In this document: positions 8,327 to 14,791 of the stretch, in pieces
Numbering within the stretch: position 1 is the first letter of the stretch
How the letters are laid out: each line of letters begins with the position of its first letter
Assembly: GCA_001899255.1 (NCBI GenBank)
Contig: MKVX01000018.1
Coordinates: 1,179,150-1,243,149, forward strand
Length of the DNA: 64,000 bases
Origin: Rhizobiales bacterium 62-47
Lineage (GTDB): Bacteria; Pseudomonadota; Alphaproteobacteria; Rhizobiales; Xanthobacteraceae
Direction of reading: 5' to 3'
Translations under genes and position numbers: made by a program
Notes under the pieces: generated by a model
What the model was told of the DNA's origin: nothing
The model's input: the letters and a program-made list of their open reading frames with translations, nothing else
Databases searched by the model: none

Positions 8327-8641
8327 ATGAATGAAACCGCTGAATATCAGGTTGAAGCCGATAACGCCGATACGGTGGCGTGGTCGTGGAGTCCGCCCGA
8401 AACGTTGCCGGACCATCGCGAGCTAGCGGACAAAGCGTCGATCGCCGCACTCGACCCGAAACAATGGCAACCAGCGAAACAGCTAGCGTTTGAACTTGGG
8501 GTTGCGGTCCAGACCTTGCGCGATCGTGCTCGGTTTGGGCATATCGAAAAAACGCGGGTCGGCGGTCGCGTTCTGATCCATGCACCTTCGGCCCGGCGTC
8601 ACCACGCGCTCCTGCACGGTCACCGTGAGCCGTCCCGATGA
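8327..8641 (+). CDS. HTH protein with damaged C-terminus
   Basis: 104 aa. Residues 44-84 (PKQWQPAKQLAFELGVAVQT, then 'TRVGGRVLI') form an excisionase/MerR-like HTH and wing. After residue 84 (about 8578) the sequence turns into R/H-rich residues that look like antisense of the neighbouring RuvC-like gene. That points to loss of the natural 3' end. The ribosome-binding site is weak. It converges with the RuvC-like gene and both lose family resemblance at nearly the same place, 8578-8631. Confidence 0.5.
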   Translation: MNETAEYQVEADNADTVAWSWSPPETLPDHRELADKASIAALDPKQWQPAKQLAFELGVAVQTLRDRARFGHIEKTRVGGRVLIHAPSARRHHALLHGHREPSR

Positions 8642-8999
8642 AGTGCCGCCGCACGTCGCGCACCTCAGCGGTGCGCATATCGTAAACCTTGCGCAGATAC
8701 GCAACGGCACCAACGATAGCCGGGAGCCCATAGAGCAGCGCTGTGACGTTCGCGGTGGTCTTGCCCCGGTTGAACGAGGTCGGCAACGGACTTTCCCAAA
8801 TCAGCACGTCCGGCTCGTGAATGCGGATGGCTTCCGAGAACCACGTCACCGCACCGGCAAACGCCGCTTCACGCGACGCACCGGCCGATGCAAACCGGAT
8901 CGAGCCGCTATTCGGCTGATGCTTCTGCCCAACCTCGCCAATCGCAAAGCCGGTCCGCGACGCCAAATCGAGTGCCATGATGATCGGGCGTCGCGGCAT
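8631..8999 (-). pseudogene. RuvC-like nuclease, C-terminally truncated
   Basis: From ATG 8999 the first 123 residues are a clear RNase H-fold, RuvC-like phage nuclease: first Asp in 'MALDLASRTGFAIG', middle Glu in 'VLIWESPLP', then 'KTTANVTALLYGLPAI' and 'VRRHFIGT'. The family continues with a final acidic pair (typically in an AADALALW-like motif) that completes the metal site. Here the frame instead runs on to 7968 as Arg/His/Pro-rich sequence antisense to other genes, and the last catalytic residue is absent. It follows the 198-aa gene by 3 bp in a leftward operon. Probably inactive. Confidence 0.65.
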
Positions 9000-9002
9000 T
9001 GG

Positions 9003-9599
9003 TCAGCCCGTGAAGCGGTAGCGTTCGCACTCTTCGGCGTAGGCGACCTCAAGCGTCCGGTCTCCGATCGCTGCGGCCCCGTCGGTCAACAACTGGACAG
9101 CTTCGGATGAGCGATGCGCCGCACTGACGCTACGACCGCGCACAAGGCCGAGGAAGCATCCGATCTCGATGCCCGTCGCGCTGTCAGACGGATGATAGAT
9201 GTTGAGCCCGGTCTTGGTTCGGCCAGTGATCACCAGATCGCCAACGGCGTTCCAGAGACGCTCAACGTCGTTGCCACCCGTCGCGGACCACTTGAGTGAA
9301 GCCATCTGCGAAAGGCGCTGTGAGACCCATGCTCGCCGACCTTTCTCGAAATACAGATGGGCAATCGGTTTTTCGAGTTTGCCGTTGCGCTTGTCGAAAT
9401 CATCGAGCATCGCGGTGACGATCTCGACGCCAACATCAAGGGTGAGTTGCTTGCGGACCGTGCCGAGGATGGACTGCTTTTGTCGGCCGATCGAGCGGCG
9501 CATGTCACCAACGATCAGCGCGTGCTCTTTGAAGGCTCGCTTCAAATCCTTCTCCGCAACAACGAATGGTGCGGACGGCGGCTTAAAGATCAAACTCAT
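9003..9599 (-). CDS. Hypothetical phage protein in the DUF3102 operon
   Basis: 198 aa from ATG 9599, which has AAAAGGAAA upstream and a 4-bp ATGA overlap with the preceding DUF3102 gene, so translation is coupled. The longer upstream extension is rejected because it lies inside that gene. The protein is globular, with 'ERLWNAVGDLVITGRTKTGL' and 'YHPSDSATGIEIGCFLGL'. I recognise no domain. Position between DUF3102 and a RuvC-like nuclease suggests a DNA-metabolism or early-phase role. Confidence 0.65.
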   Translation of the reverse strand: MSLIFKPPSAPFVVAEKDLKRAFKEHALIVGDMRRSIGRQKQSILGTVRKQLTLDVGVEIVTAMLDDFDKRNGKLEKPIAHLYFEKGRRAWVSQRLSQMASLKWSATGGNDVERLWNAVGDLVITGRTKTGLNIYHPSDSATGIEIGCFLGLVRGRSVSAAHRSSEAVQLLTDGAAAIGDRTLEVAYAEECERYRFTG

Positions 9600-10594
9600 A
9601 GTGGCATTTCCTTTTCGAGCTGGGTCAGAAGGGGGATGGCCTTGCGAAGCCATTGGGCGGCCGACGCTTTGCTGGCAGGCGTGCCGAAAATCGTCCAAAA
9701 CACCGCTGGCGTGGTCGTTGATTGATCGATGTTGGAAAGCGCATCGTGAATGACGCGAGCACCGACCGCAGGATCACTCGCATCAACATCAGGGGCATTG
9801 CCGCCGAGTGCATCGGTCTCGGTGACAGTCTCATTGCCGGACGGCTGATCACCGGCACTGGTAGTTTCACGTGGAACGAGGCTGACGACGTTGCTGGTCG
9901 CAGCGGCGGGAGCATCAGCGGCGACGTTCTCCGCTGGGGCTTGCTTCTTGAGCGCAGCATCAAGCTCGAAAATTTTCGCCTTGAGGTCTTTGATCAGCGC
10001 GCGATACTTTCGGTCGGCCTTGGCTTCGGCCTGATCGAGCGCGTGATCCTTAAGGCTTTGGTTTTCTTCCTCGATCTTTTCAACCTTGAGCGTCAGCTCT
10101 TCCGCTTCCTTTTCGGCGTTGCTAACCGCTTGCTCAAGCTCTGCCGCTTCGGCCTTCGCCGCTTCGGCCTCTTCCTTCATGCGCCGGATATCGGCGGCGG
10201 TGGGGATTTCACCGGCAGCGATGCGACGTTCAACTTCGGCAACAACTTCCGGTCCGTCGATCGACGCTAACTCGTTGAGCGCCCGCACCCCCAAATGCGC
10301 AACCGTTGCGTATTTGTCTCCGAGTTTCTCGGCAATCCGCATGTACATTTGAGCAGACCGCGTGCTCATGGAAAATTCCGCTTCGATCCACGGAATAAAC
10401 GACCCGCGAGGCAGTGCCTCTTTCTGCTCGTGGAGCTGTTTACCGATTTCGATGATATCGCCAGCGGCGCGCTGCATGAGCGCTTTGATCAAGGAAGCCG
10501 CTGCGCGGGCTGCGACTTCCTTTTCACGGTCAAGCGCCGCGTAGTTGAACGTGACCGTATCGGGCACGAGGGCCAACGTGGTTTGCTGGTTCAT
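9596..10594 (-). CDS. DUF3102-type protein with central coiled coil
   Basis: 332 aa. Residues about 20-110 match the DUF3102 pattern (AGDIIEIGKQLHEQKEALPR, then 'FIPWIEAEFSMSTRSAQMYM' and 'ALNELA'). This N-terminal module resembles the KorB/ParB-like helical DNA-binding fold seen on plasmids and phages. Residues 130-220 are a long Glu/Lys/Ala coiled coil. An Ala/Thr-rich linker and a short C-terminal helix region follow. It is the second gene of a leftward operon after the GapR-like gene (5-bp gap) and overlaps the next gene by ATGA. A role in DNA maintenance or replication of the element is inferred. Confidence 0.75.
   Translation of the reverse strand: MNQQTTLALVPDTVTFNYAALDREKEVAARAAASLIKALMQRAAGDIIEIGKQLHEQKEALPRGSFIPWIEAEFSMSTRSAQMYMRIAEKLGDKYATVAHLGVRALNELASIDGPEVVAEVERRIAAGEIPTAADIRRMKEEAEAAKAEAAELEQAVSNAEKEAEELTLKVEKIEEENQSLKDHALDQAEAKADRKYRALIKDLKAKIFELDAALKKQAPAENVAADAPAAATSNVVSLVPRETTSAGDQPSGNETVTETDALGGNAPDVDASDPAVGARVIHDALSNIDQSTTTPAVFWTIFGTPASKASAAQWLRKAIPLLTQLEKEMPL
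9864..9877. promoter_or_regulatory. parS-like motif inside the DUF3102 gene
   Basis: GTTTCACGTGGAAC matches the alphaproteobacterial parS core (GTTYCACGTGRAAC). The outermost bases (a...g) deviate from the 16-bp consensus. It encodes part of 'LVPRETT', so coincidence with codon use is possible. Confidence 0.4.
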
Positions 10595-10599
10595 ACGCG

Positions 10600-10872
10600 T
10601 TACGCCCCGATCGAGGCGAGGACGGCACCGCCGTCGGTCGCGTTGAGAGCAGCCTGACCGAGCGGCGTGTCGGCAAACTCGCCCAGCTTATCGAGCAGCA
10701 TCTCGCGCTCGCTGCGCTCATCCGACTCAAGTTGCTCCGTGAGGCTGGCGATCTTGCGCAGGAGGCCGCGCTCTTTGACGATGGACTTGAGCAGTTTCTT
10801 GCTGATGCCGCGATCGGATGCCCGGTCATAGTCGTCGGCGATCACCTCGCGGATGCGCTTGCACGCGGCCAT
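10600..10872 (-). CDS. GapR/UPF0335-like DNA-associated protein, 5' end probably damaged
   Basis: 90 aa from ATG 10872, with no good ribosome-binding site. Helical and charged: 'IREVIADDYDRASDRGISKK', 'LLKSIVKERGLLRKIASL', 'DTPLGQAA'. This resembles the GapR (DUF2312)-type helical proteins that bind overtwisted DNA and are common in alphaproteobacterial phages. The same frame continues upstream with family-like residues (AAVANIEQGLADLLSERGKY) but contains no ATG, GTG or TTG before a stop at 11026-11028. An ATG at 11029 with AAGGTG upstream opens another frame and stops after 34 codons. A frameshift around 10935-10960 is the simplest reading. First gene of the leftward operon. Confidence 0.55.
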   Translation of the reverse strand: MAACKRIREVIADDYDRASDRGISKKLLKSIVKERGLLRKIASLTEQLESDERSEREMLLDKLGEFADTPLGQAALNATDGGAVLASIGA

Positions 10873-11068
10873 GTACTTGCCGCGTTCGCTGAGCAGATCG
10901 GCAAGGCCCTGCTCGATATTAGCAACTGCAGCATGGGATTTGAGTTTCGTTCTGGCGCAAGTTGAACTTGCTTTCCCGATCTTGGTTTTTCTGGTTTTGC
11001 GGCGTTGCTTTGTCGCGGCGCTGAATCATGATGCGATTAACGTCACCTTCGCATCAGGACACCACGTC

Positions 11069-12004
11069 ATGCGTCTGCCATTCAGCAAACGACTTTCATC
11101 GAAAAACGCCGCCGACATCGATATCGCACGCGCGGCACGCGACAAGATTGCTGCGCGCCTAGCTGCGGCGGAACGTGCGGTGGCTGAGCATCACGCCAAC
11201 GTTCGACAGCTTGCGCTCACCGACGCTGATGATGCCGCGCTCGAAGCTGCTGAAAGTGCCATGCGGATGGCACAAGATCGGGTTCGAACGCTCAGCGATG
11301 GACTCCACGAAGCCGACGAGAGCATCCGGCAGGCCGAACAACGCCGGGATGCGGCAGACGATCTGAAGCGCCGCGCCGAGACGGCGGCTGTGATTGATGA
11401 CGTCGCTGAACGCCTTGGCGAAGTCGGTAGTGAGTTTGCTGGGCTGATGCAGAAGATGGCCGCTCTCACCGAGCGCGCGGTGGCTCTCACGCCTGACGCG
11501 AGCGGTTTACATGGCTTCTGTGGTCGCGCCCTGATCGAAATCCCGGAGTCGGCCGAATTGTTGTCGCAAGTGCTTCGCGACATCGCCAATGCGACGCGCA
11601 ACGGTAGCGCTCCGGCCTCCCTGCCCCGGCCTGAGCGGGAAGCCCAGCCGACGCGCCACGTGCCGCCCGCGACGACGCGGGTGTTCACGACGCGGCCCAT
11701 CAAATGGCTCGATGCGAACGGCGACCTGCGCATCCAGCCGGAATTTTTCGACATTGACCTTCCGCCCGATATCGCCGCGCGCGCGATCGAACTCGACGCT
11801 GCTGTTCCGATCGATCACCCGCGCCGCCGCCAGATGCTGGGTCATGGCCGGGTCTATCGACCTGACCCGGCCCGGTGCGTCAGCCTCATCGAAGGCGACA
11901 CGACGCAACCTCAGCCTCGACCGGAGCTGGTGCCGGGCGTCGCATTTGAGCCGATGCCGGTGGAAACCGGCGCGCGGTATCACGTCAACACTTTCGGAGT
12001 TTGA
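11069..12004 (+). CDS. Phage protein with N-terminal coiled coil and C-terminal duplicated domain
   Basis: 311 aa from ATG 11069 (AGGA about 12 bp upstream). The in-frame region before it overlaps the divergent promoter area and is rejected. Residues 15-150 are Ala/Glu/Arg-rich heptads, a strong coiled coil. Residues about 205-280 form a domain (FTTRPIKWLDANG..., 'LPPDIAARAIELDAAVPIDH') that reappears as the whole of the next gene. First gene of the rightward structural block, ahead of the prohead protease. A scaffolding or head-assembly role is possible from position only. I know no named family. Confidence 0.7.
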   Translation: MRLPFSKRLSSKNAADIDIARAARDKIAARLAAAERAVAEHHANVRQLALTDADDAALEAAESAMRMAQDRVRTLSDGLHEADESIRQAEQRRDAADDLKRRAETAAVIDDVAERLGEVGSEFAGLMQKMAALTERAVALTPDASGLHGFCGRALIEIPESAELLSQVLRDIANATRNGSAPASLPRPEREAQPTRHVPPATTRVFTTRPIKWLDANGDLRIQPEFFDIDLPPDIAARAIELDAAVPIDHPRRRQMLGHGRVYRPDPARCVSLIEGDTTQPQPRPELVPGVAFEPMPVETGARYHVNTFGV

Positions 12005-12007
12005 CCC

Positions 12008-12259
12008 ATGAGCATCGCAACGAACCCTGTTTTCTGCCTGCGCGATATCAAATGGCGCGATGAGCATGGCGAAATGCAAATGGCCGCGCGGCATTCGCTG
12101 GTCACGCTCCCTGCCGCCCTGCTCGATCGCGCACTGGCGCTTGAAGCGGTCGTTCCGTCCGATCACCTCCATGCGTTCAATCATCGCGATGCGGAGCCGA
12201 TCAACCCCCCAGACCAAGCCGCGTGCTTCGATATCGGTCTGCCGGAGTTTGCCCGATGA
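12008..12259 (+). CDS. Small protein homologous to the C-terminal domain of its upstream neighbour
   Basis: 83 aa. Aligns without gaps to residues near 205-275 of the preceding 311-aa protein: shared 'VF..R.IKW.D..G', 'LP.....RA..L.A.VP.DH' and a late P..A.C. This indicates an internal duplication in which the domain became free-standing. It starts 3 bp after the previous stop and overlaps the protease gene start by 4 bp (ATGA), so it is part of a coupled set. Function unknown. Confidence 0.7.
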   Translation: MSIATNPVFCLRDIKWRDEHGEMQMAARHSLVTLPAALLDRALALEAVVPSDHLHAFNHRDAEPINPPDQAACFDIGLPEFAR

Positions 12260-12945
12260 ACGCCTCACGTAAGCACACTGCGCCGCGTCCCGGTGAGATC
12301 GCCAAGCGGTCCGGCGACGTTGCACCAGCGAGCTATGATGCGAACGCCCATGCTGTCGATTGCGTGCTTTCGCAAGGCTCGCCGGTCCGGCGATTTTACG
12401 GCACTGAGGTTCTGCGCATTTCGAATGCCGCCGTGGATACCACGCGCCTCAATAGCGGCGGCATTCCGCTGCTCGACAGCCATCAGCAAACCGGCATCGG
12501 CAATGCGCTGGGCCGGGTCGTCACGACGTGGATTAAGGGAGGCGAGCTTTGGGGTAAGCTGGTCTTTAACGCGACACCGGCTGGGCAGTTGGCGGAAGCG
12601 ATGGTCGCCCGTGGCGAGCTTCGCGCGGTCTCGGTTGGCTACACTGTTGAGGCGTGGAAGGTCACCGACGCGGATGGCCGTGAGGTTGATGCAGCCTATG
12701 CCAGCTTCGAAGAAAACCTCAATTTCGAGGCCACGAAATGGACGCTGCTTGAGGTGTCGATGGTGACCGTTCCGGCCGACGCATCGGCTGGCGTGCGCAG
12801 CCTCGGCGGCACCATCAAGAGCGCTCCGGGTTATATCCGCGCTGCGCTTGCTCGCATGGGAGCACGGCAGCGCATGATTGAGCGTATGACCATTGCCGGA
12901 GCGAAACTTCGCATGCTGCGGCGACAGCTTAAGGCATTGCCATGA
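12256..12945 (+). CDS. HK97-type prohead (head maturation) protease
   Basis: 229 aa from ATG 12256, overlapping the previous stop by 4 bp. The core is recognisable: 'GGIPLLDSHQQTGIGNALGR' with the catalytic His, 'RGELRAVSVGYTV' with the nucleophile Ser, and 'LLEVSMVTVPADASAGVRSL'. These are hallmarks of the herpesvirus-like/HK97 phage maturation protease (Peptidase S78). The enzyme cleaves scaffold and capsid protein during head maturation. No portal or capsid gene is found before or after it in the element, which is unusual, since the three normally stand together. Confidence 0.85.
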   Translation: MNASRKHTAPRPGEIAKRSGDVAPASYDANAHAVDCVLSQGSPVRRFYGTEVLRISNAAVDTTRLNSGGIPLLDSHQQTGIGNALGRVVTTWIKGGELWGKLVFNATPAGQLAEAMVARGELRAVSVGYTVEAWKVTDADGREVDAAYASFEENLNFEATKWTLLEVSMVTVPADASAGVRSLGGTIKSAPGYIRAALARMGARQRMIERMTIAGAKLRMLRRQLKALP

Positions 12946-13739
12946 ACTTCCGATCGCGCGGGGATTGTGATCCTTTGACCCGAGCGAGCGAAGCGGCGGC
13001 GTCCGGCAGCAACGTGGTGGATGCTGCCGGACGTTCTGCTTTCGATCAATCGCTGCTCATCGGCGGCCGTTCGCCGACCGATAGCTGGCGCGTCGCGCTG
13101 CATGAAGCCGGTCACGTTGTGGTCGGGCGAGCTCTTGGCAGCGAGGTCGGTGGCGTCACCATCGTGCCCGGTGATGGCTTTGCGGGGCTGACGTGGGGTC
13201 CGGCAAATCCTGGCACCAAGCTGAGCAATGCCGACGGCGATGCTGCCGCGCCGAAGCTAGTCGAGACGATCGGCCCGATGATGCCCGGCCCCGGCGAAGC
13301 GCGCGATGCCGTCGCGGACGTTTTTGCCAATGTCCATATTTCGGCGATCGAGTTGATGGCAGGCACCGCCGCCGAGACGATCCTGCACACCGACAACCCG
13401 CCTTGGGATGCGGTCAGCGACGTGGTGAAGTGCAAGACGTTGGCGACCCTGATCTGCAGCTCGGAACGCTCTATCGAGCAGTTTATGATTTTCGCCTTCG
13501 AGGAAGCGGTTGCGCTCATCAACCGACACCGGGCCGTCGTGTTGGCGATTGCGCAAGCGCTGATCGATCATCCGGCGCATACGCTCAACGCCGCTGAAAT
13601 CGACGCGGCAATCGCCTCGGCAGTTTCACGTGAAAACCAGCAAGCCGAATTTGCACGACGCGAGCAGATGACGCGTGCGGCGCAAAGCGCTGCGCGGTTT
13701 CCGACCTTGATTGGATATGACCATGCCGAAGCCCAATGA
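12942..13739 (+). CDS. M41-like zinc peptidase without AAA domain
   Basis: 265 aa. 'RVALHEAGHVVVGRALGSEV' holds the HExxH-type zinc site (HEAGH), followed by 'GGVTIVPGDGFAGLTWG' and, about 60 residues later, 'IELMAGTAAETILH', where family members place the third zinc ligand. This is the arrangement of the FtsH protease domain (M41), but no AAA+ ATPase or membrane segment precedes it. The C-terminal 50 residues are helical and charged. It overlaps the prohead protease by ATGA and the tail hub gene by 29 bp, so it belongs to the structural operon. Substrate unknown. Confidence 0.75.
   Translation: MNFRSRGDCDPLTRASEAAASGSNVVDAAGRSAFDQSLLIGGRSPTDSWRVALHEAGHVVVGRALGSEVGGVTIVPGDGFAGLTWGPANPGTKLSNADGDAAAPKLVETIGPMMPGPGEARDAVADVFANVHISAIELMAGTAAETILHTDNPPWDAVSDVVKCKTLATLICSSERSIEQFMIFAFEEAVALINRHRAVVLAIAQALIDHPAHTLNAAEIDAAIASAVSRENQQAEFARREQMTRAAQSAARFPTLIGYDHAEAQ
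13623..13637. promoter_or_regulatory. Second parS-like motif, in the M41 gene
   Basis: Contains a perfect 12-bp palindrome TTTCACGTGAAA (13624-13635) with a flanking G on the left. The right flank has an extra A compared with parS. It encodes 'AVSREN'. About 3.8 kb from the other parS-like site in the element. Confidence 0.35.
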
Positions 13740-14781
13740 GCTGTGCGTCGTCACCGCACTCGGTCAGAAATACGATATCTGGCAATCAGTCGAAGTGACC
13801 CATAGCACCGATGACGTGATTGACCATGCGATGTTGACAGTTTCCGAGCCCAGCTCCGGAGCGAAGTCGCTCGCCGCACTCAAGTTGAAACCGGGCGACG
13901 CTGCGCAGGTGCATTTGGCCGGTCAGCTTGTGCTCGACGGCCGGGTCTATCTGCGCCAGACGGCCTATGACAATAACAGCCACGGCGTGCAGATCGGCAT
14001 CGCCAGCAAGGCGCAAGCGCTCAATCCGTCCACGGTGGACGCCTCGCCCGGTCAATACACCAACGCCACGCTGCAGCAGATCGCCAGCGCGTGCTTCGGC
14101 AAGGCCGGGGTCAAATTCAGTATCGACGGCAACCCGGCTGGCGCGAACATCCCGTTCGCCCGCGTTTCCGAACATGTTGGCGAGACCCGCTTCAACTTTA
14201 TCGAGCGGCTGTGCCGCATGCGTAACCTGCACATGGTTGATGACGGCCAAGGCGGCATCGTCGCCTTCCGTGGCCCGCGACGCGGCACCAACGCGCTGCG
14301 CGAGGGCTTCAACATCCTGCGGGGCCAACTGCTCTTGAAAAATAATGAGCATCTCGACGATCTAAAGGTCGTCGGCCAAGACGCCAACCGCGATAGCGCC
14401 TACGACAATGCGCAGGTTTCGGCATCGGCCAAGGTCGATCCCCCGGTCAGTCGCTCGATGACGCTGATCGCCGAAGAGCTGGGCGATCAGCGCGCCATGC
14501 AGATGCGCGCCGATCATGAGGCCGATTTCGTCAAATACAATCTGGTTGACGGCGTGGTGACGACGCAGGGCTGGCTATGTCCGGACGGTTCGCTCTGGTT
14601 CGCGCACTTGCGCGAGCTGATCACGGTAGAGTCGCCGATGTTGGTGCCGGATCAATCGATGATCTTCATGATCAAGGGTATCGCGCACCGGCAGAGCTCG
14701 CAGGAAGGCACCATCACCAACATCATGCTGTGTCGCGCCGATGGTCTCGGTGCCGGTGCCGAGCCGCTGCGCGAAAAGTGA
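13711..14781 (+). CDS. Phage tail hub / baseplate protein (P2 gpD or Mu gpP type)
   Basis: About 356 aa; ATG 13711, 13717 and 13723 are all possible starts and none has a strong ribosome-binding site. Beta-rich N-terminus ('VTALGQKYDIWQSVEVTHS'), a 'PGDAAQVHLAGQLVLDGRVY' strand pair, and the hub signature 'NATLQQIASACFGKAG', 'ETRFNFIERLCRMRNLHMV', 'GGIVAFRG'. Such proteins form the trimeric hub at the tip of contractile tails, linking tube and spike. Here the gene precedes the tape measure, while Mu-like genomes have it after; the order suggests deletion or shuffling. Confidence 0.75.
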   Translation: MDMTMPKPNELCVVTALGQKYDIWQSVEVTHSTDDVIDHAMLTVSEPSSGAKSLAALKLKPGDAAQVHLAGQLVLDGRVYLRQTAYDNNSHGVQIGIASKAQALNPSTVDASPGQYTNATLQQIASACFGKAGVKFSIDGNPAGANIPFARVSEHVGETRFNFIERLCRMRNLHMVDDGQGGIVAFRGPRRGTNALREGFNILRGQLLLKNNEHLDDLKVVGQDANRDSAYDNAQVSASAKVDPPVSRSMTLIAEELGDQRAMQMRADHEADFVKYNLVDGVVTTQGWLCPDGSLWFAHLRELITVESPMLVPDQSMIFMIKGIAHRQSSQEGTITNIMLCRADGLGAGAEPLREK

Positions 14782-14791
14782 GGGTTGAGCC

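Noticed and set aside
7968-8630. C-terminal 220 residues of the RuvC-like frame as real protein
   Set aside because: Arg/Pro/His-rich, overlaps two plus-strand genes and lacks family resemblance.
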